Source: JAGOLU01 sp964542665 (GTDB lineage: Bacteria > Patescibacteriota > Microgenomatia > UBA1406 > GWC2-37-13). From it: DNA of 64,000 nt. Made by a program: the position numbers and the translations under genes. Position 1 is the first letter of the stretch; each line of letters opens with the position of its first letter. The notes below the pieces were generated by a model that made no database searches, was not told the origin of the DNA, and saw nothing but the letters and a program-made list of their open reading frames with translations. Shown piece by piece: positions 42,702-51,893 of this stretch. Location of the stretch: assembly GCA_964542665.1 (NCBI GenBank), contig CAZIUF010000002.1:3237-67236 (forward strand), read 5' to 3'.

Positions 42702-44300
42702 CTACTTGCTGAAACCTCTATTTTTCAACGCTGAGATTGTTTTGGCCAGCCGATCATTTCGCACATATATGCATGATGGTTTTCCATTTTTAAACAATCT
42801 CGTATATATCTTATCCATTTGTACATACACGATTTTTATTCTCTCAACGACATTGCAATCTGTTGAATACACACTAACTGGTGGGTTAGTCTTGAACATG
42901 CTCAATACTTTTTCTTGATATAGGGGCATCCCGTAGTGTATTGGATAGAAAAATGAGTCAGGATACGTAGTCCTTCTATGGCTCAACATATAGATATGTG
43001 AGTTATATCCGATAACGAAAATATTATCTTGTAGATCTGTGGATTCTTCAATCGCGTGCGCATAAGACACATCATCAAAATATGACGTGTTATATTCCCT
43101 TTCCCTATCTATTTGCTTGAGCAGGAGCGAGTTTGGATGTAGGAAGTAAGATGCAGTAAGTAAAATACACAAGACGACATATATAACTCGGTATTTTGAT
43201 GCATATTCGCCAACCAAGTAAGCTAGGGTTGAAAGCAATATTCCTATCCATGGGATAAGCCGGTATATAGCCCAAAGCTCTCTTTCAGGAGTTTGTGAAC
43301 GAAGGGAGCTGGTGAAAAGAAGAAGTAATAAATAGACAACAAGAAAAACAGAATGCGGCCACTTGACAATCTTTTTTGAAATATATTGATAAATCATCAC
43401 AATCAAAAATATAACCTGGAGTCCAATGGTGCGCTGGAAATTGGATGCTTGGGCAGAAAAAAATGTGACTATATACTGAAAAGGCAAAAGAAACGATCCC
43501 AGTAAGCCCTCGACTCCAGATGCTTTTGATATATCAGTCTGAAAACTGATTTTATTAACGGTAATCATTTGGAAAAACCATTGCCTTAAATCCATACTTG
43601 CAAGTGTGCAAAGCGAAAGGATAAGAAATGGGGTGGCTAAGAGTGCGATTTTTCTATAGTCACGAATACGTATACACAGTGCAACGAATATGATCAAAGT
43701 TGTAATGATAGTAATTTCTCGCGAAAATAAGATAAACCACATACATACACCTGAGAAGAGCAAAGTACGACGTGACCAGCCGTGGGATGAGATACTTAGA
43801 ATAAATAGATACACGATTGGATAGGCGACCATGGCCTCGGCTTGGAACGAAAATCCGAAGAAATAGGGCTTCAACAACTCAAACATAAGCGCAAAGATGA
43901 GCACCCAACTCTTTCTGAACTGCCAGTACATAAAGCTTATCCAACCAGCAGAAAAAATAATCATAAATACTCGATGGAGCTGGATCACGCGATAGTAGTC
44001 TGCTTGGGGAGAGATCAGGAACTGGAGAATGTAGCTAATGTAGGCGGGCAAAGGCATACGATTGAAGAATATGTCTGTATAGAGCATCTTACCCTGATGC
44101 ATAAGTGCTGCAGGAACCCAGTTGTTATATTCATCAACGAACTTGAACATGGTGATGAAGCGATAGGATTGAAAAGAGGAAGCGGCAAGGATAATAAAAA
44201 GTAGAATCCACCCAATACATTTGCTACTGACAGCCTTAAATAATGCTTTGGTCACTGGTTCAAAAACGTATTTTTGATAATATGCAGTTTCGTTTTCCAA
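42702..44300 (-). CDS. Polytopic GT-C-like membrane protein, DEF/MP subfamily
   Basis: A 532-residue membrane protein with about ten hydrophobic segments and a short soluble tail. The first loop has KFVDEYNNWVPAALMHQGK and then LYTDIFFNRMPLPAY, the same layout as in the gene at 37256. It ends one base from the convergent gene at 42700 and overlaps the GT2 gene at 44252 by 49 bases, so it is probably co-translated with it. Confidence 0.68.
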   Translation of the reverse strand: MENETAYYQKYVFEPVTKALFKAVSSKCIGWILLFIILAASSFQSYRFITMFKFVDEYNNWVPAALMHQGKMLYTDIFFNRMPLPAYISYILQFLISPQADYYRVIQLHRVFMIIFSAGWISFMYWQFRKSWVLIFALMFELLKPYFFGFSFQAEAMVAYPIVYLFILSISSHGWSRRTLLFSGVCMWFILFSREITIITTLIIFVALCIRIRDYRKIALLATPFLILSLCTLASMDLRQWFFQMITVNKISFQTDISKASGVEGLLGSFLLPFQYIVTFFSAQASNFQRTIGLQVIFLIVMIYQYISKKIVKWPHSVFLVVYLLLLLFTSSLRSQTPERELWAIYRLIPWIGILLSTLAYLVGEYASKYRVIYVVLCILLTASYFLHPNSLLLKQIDREREYNTSYFDDVSYAHAIEESTDLQDNIFVIGYNSHIYMLSHRRTTYPDSFFYPIHYGMPLYQEKVLSMFKTNPPVSVYSTDCNVVERIKIVYVQMDKIYTRLFKNGKPSCIYVRNDRLAKTISALKNRGFSK

Positions 44301-45136
44301 GGGGCATACTTCAGTGCAAAACGAGTTCGTGACCGCTCCATGGCCTTCGTATGAAAATCTGAACCTGAACCACCAGTGCTCTGGGCATTTTTGTGCCAGA
44401 GTTTGATCATGGGTTCGTATCTGATCGGAACACCTTTTTTCTTGGCACGCATACAGTAGTCGGTATCCTCATAGTACATAAAGTATCCCTCATCCCATTT
44501 TCCGACTTTCTCGTAGACTGATTTGTCATAGACCATACAACAGCCTGTGACAAAATCAGTCAAGATAGGCTGATCATACATGGGATGGTCTAGATCATCG
44601 ACGCCAATATGGTGAGAAGTGGCATGAGCCCAATCGATGCGACCGCCCGCATACCAGATGGTGAAAGGTTTATTAGTTGATAATTGATAATTGATAGTTG
44701 ATAACTGGGAATCACTGGGTATTTGTCCACCAGCTGGCGGATTAATCTTTGGAGTTTCCTTTTTATGATATTCATACCCAGGTGCATAGTAAATTTTGCC
44801 TCCGACGATTGATCCCGGGAACTGATTTAGCGCATGCTTGCATGATTGAGTAAAGTAGGTATCAAAGATGATGTCGGGATTGACGACCGCAAACCGTGCT
44901 ATATTTTGAGACAAAGCTGCTCTTATCCCGAGGTTCACTCCATGTGCATATCCTTTATTCTCTCCACGAATGAGCGTAAATCGATCATCAGGAATAGTGA
45001 TGATCTGAAGATTTTTGCGAGGTGTCAAATCGACGAGAAACACATGGAAGTTCCTGTCGTATTGAGACTTGAGACTGGCAAAAAAGTCATCCAGTATCGT
45101 GTAATTCTGATAAATGACAGTTATAATGGCTAACAT
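44252..45136 (-). CDS. Family 2 glycosyltransferase with an in-frame repeat insertion
   Basis: A 294-residue GT-A enzyme. It opens MLAIITVIYQNYTI and has GENKGYAHGVNLGI, AVVNPDIIF (DxD equivalent NPD), TGCCMVYDKSVYEKVG and YYEDTDYCMRAKKKG. It resembles rhamnosyl- or galactofuranosyl-type GT2 enzymes. An unusual stretch near residues 143-153 (SQLSTINYQLST) is encoded by a tandem heptamer, TTGATAA on the plus strand, and looks like an insertion between conserved blocks. It precedes the membrane protein gene at 42702. Confidence 0.85.
   Translation of the reverse strand: MLAIITVIYQNYTILDDFFASLKSQYDRNFHVFLVDLTPRKNLQIITIPDDRFTLIRGENKGYAHGVNLGIRAALSQNIARFAVVNPDIIFDTYFTQSCKHALNQFPGSIVGGKIYYAPGYEYHKKETPKINPPAGGQIPSDSQLSTINYQLSTNKPFTIWYAGGRIDWAHATSHHIGVDDLDHPMYDQPILTDFVTGCCMVYDKSVYEKVGKWDEGYFMYYEDTDYCMRAKKKGVPIRYEPMIKLWHKNAQSTGGSGSDFHTKAMERSRTRFALKYAPWKTKLHIIKNTFLNQ
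44677..44704. repeat. Tandem heptamer TTGATAR x4 inside a coding region
   Basis: Four adjacent 7-base units read TTGATAA, TTGATAA, TTGATAG, TTGATAA. They sit inside the GT2 gene at 44252-45136 and encode Ser/Thr/Asn/Gln/Leu-rich residues on the minus strand without breaking the frame. Confidence 0.9.
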
Positions 45137-45170
45137 AGGTTTATTTAGGTCGTTGCCCGGACCAGCTACA

Positions 45171-47006
45171 ATGAATCACACACTCAAATCGAGTCTCACT
45201 TACTGGATAGATTGTATCAAAAGAAACCCCTACTATACGATCCTTTTGATTGTTGTATTGTTCCTGTCTTTGATGGTGATCGTGCCATCTGGGAGTGAAT
45301 ATTGCATTCAAGGGCACTGTGGACTTTACTTTTGGGGGGCACATGAACATGATGGTATCTGGCATATTGCACTCATTGAGTCTGCATTCAAATCATGGCC
45401 TTTCACTCTTCCTATCTATGCTGGGGCAAAGCTCGCAGGGTATAACTTCCTGTTTGACTTTGTTATATCTCTGTTTACACGCGTAGGAATATCGAGTTTA
45501 TTTCTTTATTTTAAAGTCCAGCCAGTGTTGTGGGCAATATGTTTTTTCTATGCAGTGTATCGATTAGGCATCAATTTATTCCGGACATATAAAGAAAATA
45601 CTCTAAATACATCCGTAAAGTCACCTCAACTCCTACAAGTCATATTATTATTTTCGCTGACCCTGCTCGGATCGTTTGGACCAGTGTTTATGCTTTTGCG
45701 CCAAGGTTCAGTCTGGGGTGGATCAGGAATATTTGCAATGCAGGGTCCTGTTGGTATGACCAATCCACAGTTTATGTGGTCGCTGGTTGTTCTTGTTTTG
45801 CTGTTGAACAGATGTCTAGATCTAGTTCAAAGAACAAAATCAAACATCTTTGATCTGCTCGCAATAGGAGTACTTGTTGGTCTTGGATTCGCATTGAAAG
45901 CGTATTCTGTTCCAGCAATGATGTGGATCCTCGGATTTGCGATCTCTTCTATGATGGTAAAAAAACAGTGGGTGAAAGCATTATCTGTTGGAGTATCTGC
46001 ATGTTTTGGATTTCTAACCATTTATTTCACTCAATATGCTGGTGGCATACAGGGTGGGTTTGTATGGGATCCGTTTTCTCTGGTACGGAGCATGTATTCG
46101 GATCCACGAGTTTTTCAAAACGATCAAGTAATGCTCGAGTGGTTCCAACTGAAGGAGATTGCGCCAAATAGTCTACGACTATGGAAATATTATCTTGGTG
46201 CGTCTCTAACCTACACCATCTCAACTTTTGGAATGAGAGTTTTGGGGTTTAGCCTGTTATTTGGGCTTATTCGTGATCTGGTACGAAGAATAAAAATAAC
46301 ACAAACTTCATTGTTTGGTGCTGTCTGCATGATTGGAGCAATAGTAACTTGCTTGCCTGGACTATTACTCATCCAAAAAGGTGTCTGGTGGAACACAGTT
46401 CAATTTTTTTACTTCTCACAATTTTTTGCCAGTATTGGTTTTGCTATTTGGCTATGGCAACTGAGTCAAAATAAACGGCCACTATTTATTATAGTTGCTG
46501 GTCTTACTCTATTTTTATCAGTTAGTTTTCTTACAGATTCGCTCTATTCATTTTTCCTTCCTCAAACCGCCTCTCACATATCAAGTAGCGAGCTAAATGT
46601 ATTAGCAACACTAAAGAGGCTACCTAAAGGTGAGGTGTATGTGCAGCCGTACAATGAGGAGAATAAAAAGAATACTCTAGACGCCGAGCGAACATTGCCC
46701 GATATGATTGATACTGCTTATGTGTCTGCAATGAGTGGAAAACAGACGTATTTTGCAAATGAGACTCAACTGGAATTGTTGAACATTGCATACAAGTCCC
46801 GTCAAGAAAAACTTAGATCGTATACATGCGATAATATCCCCCCCGTGACATATGCATATTTACGAAGGAGAGATTTTAGGTACAGTGATACTGCGAGTTG
46901 CATGTCATCATTAGGGTTCATAAAATCGGTATCAAACGAGTACGCAGAGCTTTGGATCAATCAAAACGATATACATAAAATAGAGGATGACCAGCAGAAG
47001 CAATAG
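45171..47006 (+). CDS. Polytopic membrane protein, C-x4-CG subfamily (probable GT-C)
   Basis: A 611-residue protein from ATG 45171 (MNHTLKSSLTYW); in-frame upstream starts at 45114 and 45126 would overlap the divergent GT2 gene. It has about eleven hydrophobic segments. The first loop contains SEYCIQGHCGLYFWG and HDGIWHIALIES, matching the paralogue at 40946. The external tail starts near residue 475 (SSSELNVLATLKRLPKG). Its 3' end overlaps the convergent gene at 46957 by 50 bases. Function is inferred as glycan assembly from context. Confidence 0.65.
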   Translation: MNHTLKSSLTYWIDCIKRNPYYTILLIVVLFLSLMVIVPSGSEYCIQGHCGLYFWGAHEHDGIWHIALIESAFKSWPFTLPIYAGAKLAGYNFLFDFVISLFTRVGISSLFLYFKVQPVLWAICFFYAVYRLGINLFRTYKENTLNTSVKSPQLLQVILLFSLTLLGSFGPVFMLLRQGSVWGGSGIFAMQGPVGMTNPQFMWSLVVLVLLLNRCLDLVQRTKSNIFDLLAIGVLVGLGFALKAYSVPAMMWILGFAISSMMVKKQWVKALSVGVSACFGFLTIYFTQYAGGIQGGFVWDPFSLVRSMYSDPRVFQNDQVMLEWFQLKEIAPNSLRLWKYYLGASLTYTISTFGMRVLGFSLLFGLIRDLVRRIKITQTSLFGAVCMIGAIVTCLPGLLLIQKGVWWNTVQFFYFSQFFASIGFAIWLWQLSQNKRPLFIIVAGLTLFLSVSFLTDSLYSFFLPQTASHISSSELNVLATLKRLPKGEVYVQPYNEENKKNTLDAERTLPDMIDTAYVSAMSGKQTYFANETQLELLNIAYKSRQEKLRSYTCDNIPPVTYAYLRRRDFRYSDTASCMSSLGFIKSVSNEYAELWINQNDIHKIEDDQQKQ

Positions 47007-48564
47007 TTTGCGAAGGTTTCGCGACAAGATAGGGATACTTGCTTAACTCATCTGCTGAGACGATGATCACCGCATCAGAAACCAGCGAAGAGGGGATATG
47101 AAAAATGAATTTATCAGTTAACTTCGGTTGTTCCCAGAATCCATACTCATTGTATGGCTGAATCTTTGCAATCGATTGATATTTTTTTGGATCCACTGGA
47201 CCTCCATATAGCAACATGTATATGTACGCTTGACCATACCTATTTGAAATATATACCGTCTTATATTTTTGACTGAGCGACCAAGCAGTCAGAGCAACTT
47301 CTTTCATACCTGCCTGGGTGGCCGAAAGTGTCTTTGGGTCAGTAAGGTATTTGTCAAAGTAATAATGCCATGAAGAATTGAGTAATAAAAAATGAATAGC
47401 TATGAAAATAAACCATAAACTAAATCTTAATTTTTGGGTTGCCACACGACTCATCATCTCAACTAGGCCATAACTTGCTAGTAAAATGATCGGTAAAACT
47501 AGTATAAAGCTCCGAGTACTAGTTTGAGATGATATTGTCGCGATCGCCGGAATTATAGATATGACCAACAATGCCACCACAGCAATTCGATGGCTCTGTT
47601 TCTTTATCCAATAAAGAAACAGCCCAATCAATGCAAATAAATATTCTACATAAGTAATCAGGCCAATGTGTATATCGCCATACCGTGGATTTGCGTCATT
47701 GCCTGAGATGAGAAATGAGGGACTTAGGTAATAGGAGAGCCGAGATATGACAGTATATATCGCATAGCTAAATTTGTTGTAAAGTAGCAGTGATCCACCC
47801 GTCCGGCGTCCTTCCTCAATCGCATATATGAATGCGGATGAAGTGAAATAGGAGAGTTGACCAACGCGAGTATTGGGAGCTAAGTACTCTGTAAATAGAA
47901 ACAGTCCAGTTGCAATGATTACAGAAAATAAATACAGTGGTCGAAACCTAGAATCTTTCCAAATAAGTATCAATGTCCATATCACGAGGACAGGCATGAT
48001 GACCTTTGCGCTGTGGTACGTGTATAGACCTACAAAGTAGAGTAAAGCCAAAAACACTATCTTCGCAACAGACTGACTTTTTTTGAGATTGATTGCTACG
48101 ATAAGGTAAATTATTATGATAGCGAGCAATACCACTGCTTCATGCTGATGACGAGACATGGTGTGAATCCACACATTGGCTGAAGTCAAGAGCGCTCCAA
48201 CATATCCAATAGAACGTTTTTGAAACAATGAGATCAGAAGAAAATACACAAGTACAGGCATACATATGCCAATGAACTGGACAGGTAGTCTAATAGTGTC
48301 TTCATTTAATCCAAATAAAGCAATCAAGGGAGCAGAGAGGAGACCGGTAACTGGGAGCTTATTTTCACCAAACGAAAGATAACGTATGGGCAACCTACCA
48401 TACTCATCACGGCCAGTTTGTAGTACCGAATACGTGTTGTAACCTTGCGCAGCTTCGTCCTCATTTATATCTGGTTGCCCATAGTGATATATGTGAAAGA
48501 ATGAAGAGATACAAACACAAACAAAAAGCACAAATACGGTACTATGACGTAGAGATAGTTTCAT
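46957..48564 (-). CDS. GT39-like polytopic glycosyltransferase
   Basis: A 535-residue membrane protein with the GT39/PMT-2 layout. The first loop is PDINEDEAAQGYNTY with the acidic pair thought to be catalytic, then FGENKLPVTGLLSAP and IRLPVQFIG. The C-terminal soluble part has NRYGQAYIYMLLYGG and YNEYGFWEQP. The gene at 50215 repeats all these elements, so the pair arose by duplication and the intervening gene was kept or inserted. Its ATG overlaps the stop of the gene at 48561 by 4 bases. Confidence 0.78.
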   Translation of the reverse strand: MKLSLRHSTVFVLFVCVCISSFFHIYHYGQPDINEDEAAQGYNTYSVLQTGRDEYGRLPIRYLSFGENKLPVTGLLSAPLIALFGLNEDTIRLPVQFIGICMPVLVYFLLISLFQKRSIGYVGALLTSANVWIHTMSRHQHEAVVLLAIIIIYLIVAINLKKSQSVAKIVFLALLYFVGLYTYHSAKVIMPVLVIWTLILIWKDSRFRPLYLFSVIIATGLFLFTEYLAPNTRVGQLSYFTSSAFIYAIEEGRRTGGSLLLYNKFSYAIYTVISRLSYYLSPSFLISGNDANPRYGDIHIGLITYVEYLFALIGLFLYWIKKQSHRIAVVALLVISIIPAIATISSQTSTRSFILVLPIILLASYGLVEMMSRVATQKLRFSLWFIFIAIHFLLLNSSWHYYFDKYLTDPKTLSATQAGMKEVALTAWSLSQKYKTVYISNRYGQAYIYMLLYGGPVDPKKYQSIAKIQPYNEYGFWEQPKLTDKFIFHIPSSLVSDAVIIVSADELSKYPYLVAKPSQTIASAGHPLFYVYRFD

Positions 48565-50264
48565 GGTTGTGAAGGGGCCGCAATCTCAACCCCAGCAGGG
48601 ATGTAATAATATACTGGTAGATGACTAAAATCTGAGGTGCGAATAATATTTGATTCGCCAATTCGCTCCTCAATAGTTTTTGCGACCAAATCGTCAGTAC
48701 ACGACCGCTCGATGATCCGTGCATCTTTGGAAATATTTACAAAGTCACGGGCATTGCCTTCACATTTGACGTATTGATTTTCACCGGAATGGAATGTTTG
48801 GGGACGAGCAAGAGATATTGGGGGTGTCTCAAATAATCTTACACCTCCTGATACGAGTTGATATGCCAGGGCCACCTCTTGAGGTATTTGTGCATATACA
48901 GTGTGTTTCTCACCGGATGTGAGCATCTTCAGTGCTATTTGTCGTTCCTTTTCAACGAAAAACTCTGATGCCTGAAGTGGTCTTTGTTTGTAGTATGTAA
49001 AAGCAGAAGTAGCGATATTTGCAATCAAACCAGTCATAAAAACAATTAGAAAAATACATCTGACTACTAAGGTTCTAGATTTGAGCATAAAGTACGAACT
49101 TATAAGCCCCTGAGAAATCAACAGAGCGAATCCGATCGTCATAAAAGATCCTCGTAGTGCTATTGCAGTATCACCCCGATGGATGGCGACTGGTACCCAA
49201 CCAACAATAAGCGAAATAAGTACGATTTTCAGAAGCCTTTTTTCCATCTGATGCAGACCAACCAAGCCTAATAATAAAAATGGAAAAGTAATGAAATAAA
49301 ATGATCCTGAAAAAGGACTTCCTGTGACTGAGTAATCTCCTCTCCAAAAGAGAAATGACGGGCTAAGTGTATCGATGAATTTCTGACCAATGGCATTTGA
49401 GACTGCGGTGAATTTGTTGATAAATATTGATTGAATTAACGGTCGAACTCCAGCGGCTTGACGATCCAGATCAATTTGAGATGAATACAAGTCTAGATTC
49501 GTAAAAATTAACTCGTTACCCGCACGATGGGAAATAGTATTGCTATTCAAAATGAAGGTAATGCCTGTGAATACGCACACTGCAACAACCCAAAAGAAAA
49601 TCTGATGGATGTGTTTTTTTAATTCCGCAGGGACTCCGTGGATAAATGGTACTGACAGCATAAGAAGCGGCACAACAACTCGATAGGCCTGATAGGCATT
49701 CATGGCTAAGAAGAAAAATATCAAACTAGCTACCAATTGACGTCGAATCGCTAAAGAAAGCGCAATAAGCGTGAGTGTAAGCGCAAGTGGACTATCGAGA
49801 CCCAATCGTGTGATGTGAAATATCCACGGACTGGATATAAAGATTATGGTTGTACACCATGCATAAGATTTCTTTTTAGTGAGTTGAAAAACAATATCGT
49901 AGATGGCAGGAATGAGTAGCGAAGTAAATAAAACATACGGCAGCCTGACAGCAAATACACTTAGTGGTATGCCAAGCAGCCACCATAAAGCATTGAAGTA
50001 GTAGGGAACAGGCGGAGAGTTTGGGTTTGTATCAGGAAAATTTAGTGGAAAGTGCACACCCATAAAATCTTTCCCCGTATGAGCGATTGCATATCCAGTC
50101 AGACTGAGATCGCGCTCGTCGTGAAGGAGATACTGCTGGTCCAACGCAATCAAACGGAGAGCAATGAACACAAGCATGCACACCATCAGTGCAAAGCGGT
50201 TCCAAGTAAAGAGCTTATGTATTTGTAGGCTCATAAGTAAAGTAATAAAAGATATCCCGACCAT
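48561..50264 (-). CDS. GT39-like polytopic glycosyltransferase
   Basis: A 567-residue membrane protein with about eleven hydrophobic segments. The first loop is YLLHDERDLSLTGYAIAHTG, then NSPPVPYYFNALWW and VFAVRLPYVLF, in the ArnT/GT39 style. The soluble C-terminal region (from about 440) is rich in Glu/Arg. It overlaps its upstream neighbour by up to 50 bases (20 if ATG 50234 is used) and its downstream neighbour by 4, forming an operon of three related membrane enzymes. Confidence 0.75.
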   Translation of the reverse strand: MVGISFITLLMSLQIHKLFTWNRFALMVCMLVFIALRLIALDQQYLLHDERDLSLTGYAIAHTGKDFMGVHFPLNFPDTNPNSPPVPYYFNALWWLLGIPLSVFAVRLPYVLFTSLLIPAIYDIVFQLTKKKSYAWCTTIIFISSPWIFHITRLGLDSPLALTLTLIALSLAIRRQLVASLIFFFLAMNAYQAYRVVVPLLMLSVPFIHGVPAELKKHIHQIFFWVVAVCVFTGITFILNSNTISHRAGNELIFTNLDLYSSQIDLDRQAAGVRPLIQSIFINKFTAVSNAIGQKFIDTLSPSFLFWRGDYSVTGSPFSGSFYFITFPFLLLGLVGLHQMEKRLLKIVLISLIVGWVPVAIHRGDTAIALRGSFMTIGFALLISQGLISSYFMLKSRTLVVRCIFLIVFMTGLIANIATSAFTYYKQRPLQASEFFVEKERQIALKMLTSGEKHTVYAQIPQEVALAYQLVSGGVRLFETPPISLARPQTFHSGENQYVKCEGNARDFVNISKDARIIERSCTDDLVAKTIEERIGESNIIRTSDFSHLPVYYYIPAGVEIAAPSQP

Positions 50265-51870
50265 TATATCTGATTGGTTTTGCTTTCAATTTCAGAGCTT
50301 CAGGAAGCTCATCAGGATATACAATGTACATTGTATTCTTTTTTTGCACCACTTCCATGCGCTCGGGGAAGATAAATTTATCAAAGCCAGGGTTTTCCCA
50401 AAAGGTAAATTCATTGTATGTAGTATGTTTTGCTTGTGGCTGATATTTACGTGGGTTATATCTGCCATAAAAAAGAAGATATATGTAAGGCTGGCCCTGA
50501 CGTTTCGTTATGATAAACTGGTCGTATTTTGGATATTCATGCCATACAAAATCAGCCAACTCCTTACTACCCACCTGCCAAGGATAATCTGCAACCTTAT
50601 GGTCTAAGTAAGATTGGTAGTATGTATCCCAACTTTGTACATCCTGACTTAAGTGGACCAATGCAATTAAAATGAGTATCCCCATACTCAACAACCGCGC
50701 GTGGGTTAATCCTGCGAGTGTATAAAACGTATTTTTCATAAAATTGACGCTTCTGTCCCACCCATATCCTGCGAGTACAATCCATGTAATACTCATCAGC
50801 AGGGAACGCGTCATAGAGTTTTTTTGCCAAACCAAAACTGCTGGTAGTATGCTGATGAGCACGAGAATCATCACGATAAGTAATTTACGCCAGCCTTGCT
50901 TGATTAAAATAGACAGAAACCCAAGCCATAGTCCAACATAGGCCACAAGTGAAGCTGGACCAACTCCTGGATAGCCAAAACGTGGATTGGAGTCACCAAG
51001 GTATGTGATTAGCTGAGGGGTGAAGTATAAAGCTGATGATTGAATCAATTCGAAAAGTCCATACACATATCGATTATAAAAAAGAGTAGGTCCCCCTAGA
51101 TTTCGCCCTGACTCTATTGCATAGATAAACAGTGGATGACGAAAAAATAGCAGCGATCCTACCCTATTGGTTGGTAAAAATAATTCCGAAATCAAAAAGG
51201 GCACAATGCAGATCGCGGCGCTGATGACCCACACCCATCGGTGTTTATGGGTATGTGAAAAATGTTCATAGAACATGCCGATAAGCCATATCACTACATA
51301 AACCTTTGCTACATGGTACGTCCACAGTGATATACCTGCACATGCACTGGCAATCATGAGGTAGCGTATTGATCTGGTACGCACGTAGGCGATACTTGCA
51401 ATCATGCTGACGATGATAAACCAGAGACAAATGATGCCCTCATGTGCGTGACGGCTCGTGACTTGCAGCCAGGGGGATGTTGTGGCAAATAGCGCACTCA
51501 GCAAACCTGCACGTTTTGACCGAGTAAGTTGGGAGGTGAGTAAAAAAAAGAGAATGGGAAATGATATCCCAGCAAAATGCGTAGGTAAGCGGATGACCCA
51601 ATCATGTAAACCAAAAAGAGCTATGCCTGGAATCATAAGAAACGCAGTTATGGGAAGTTTCTGCTCACCAAATGACGCCATTCTGAAGGGAAGCTCGCCA
51701 AATTCCCCTCGGCCAGTACTCATGATGCTATACGCATTGTATCCATGTGCAACTTCATCAGAGTTTAAAGGGGGTAGTCCAAAATAAAATACATGAAGCG
51801 CGAGAGAGGTGAGAGTACACAGCGCAAGCAGCAGTATCGTCGCTCGATGTTTCGCAAGAGTTTGCCTCAT
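50215..51870 (-). CDS. GT39-like polytopic glycosyltransferase, paralogue of 46957
   Basis: A 551-residue membrane protein. The first loop is PPLNSDEVAHGYNAY, followed by FGEQKLPITAFLMIP and IRLPTHFAG; the tail has KRQGQPYIYLLFYGR and YNEFTFWENP. All align with the gene at 46957. About eleven hydrophobic segments precede the soluble tail. Polyprenyl-phosphate sugars are the expected donors in this family. It is the promoter-proximal gene of a three-gene operon; a weak TATGAC lies 10 bases before its ATG. Confidence 0.78.
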   Translation of the reverse strand: MRQTLAKHRATILLLALCTLTSLALHVFYFGLPPLNSDEVAHGYNAYSIMSTGRGEFGELPFRMASFGEQKLPITAFLMIPGIALFGLHDWVIRLPTHFAGISFPILFFLLTSQLTRSKRAGLLSALFATTSPWLQVTSRHAHEGIICLWFIIVSMIASIAYVRTRSIRYLMIASACAGISLWTYHVAKVYVVIWLIGMFYEHFSHTHKHRWVWVISAAICIVPFLISELFLPTNRVGSLLFFRHPLFIYAIESGRNLGGPTLFYNRYVYGLFELIQSSALYFTPQLITYLGDSNPRFGYPGVGPASLVAYVGLWLGFLSILIKQGWRKLLIVMILVLISILPAVLVWQKNSMTRSLLMSITWIVLAGYGWDRSVNFMKNTFYTLAGLTHARLLSMGILILIALVHLSQDVQSWDTYYQSYLDHKVADYPWQVGSKELADFVWHEYPKYDQFIITKRQGQPYIYLLFYGRYNPRKYQPQAKHTTYNEFTFWENPGFDKFIFPERMEVVQKKNTMYIVYPDELPEALKLKAKPIRYNGRDIFYYFTYEPTNT

Positions 51871-51893
51871 AAGTAGTCGTCATATTCACTCGC

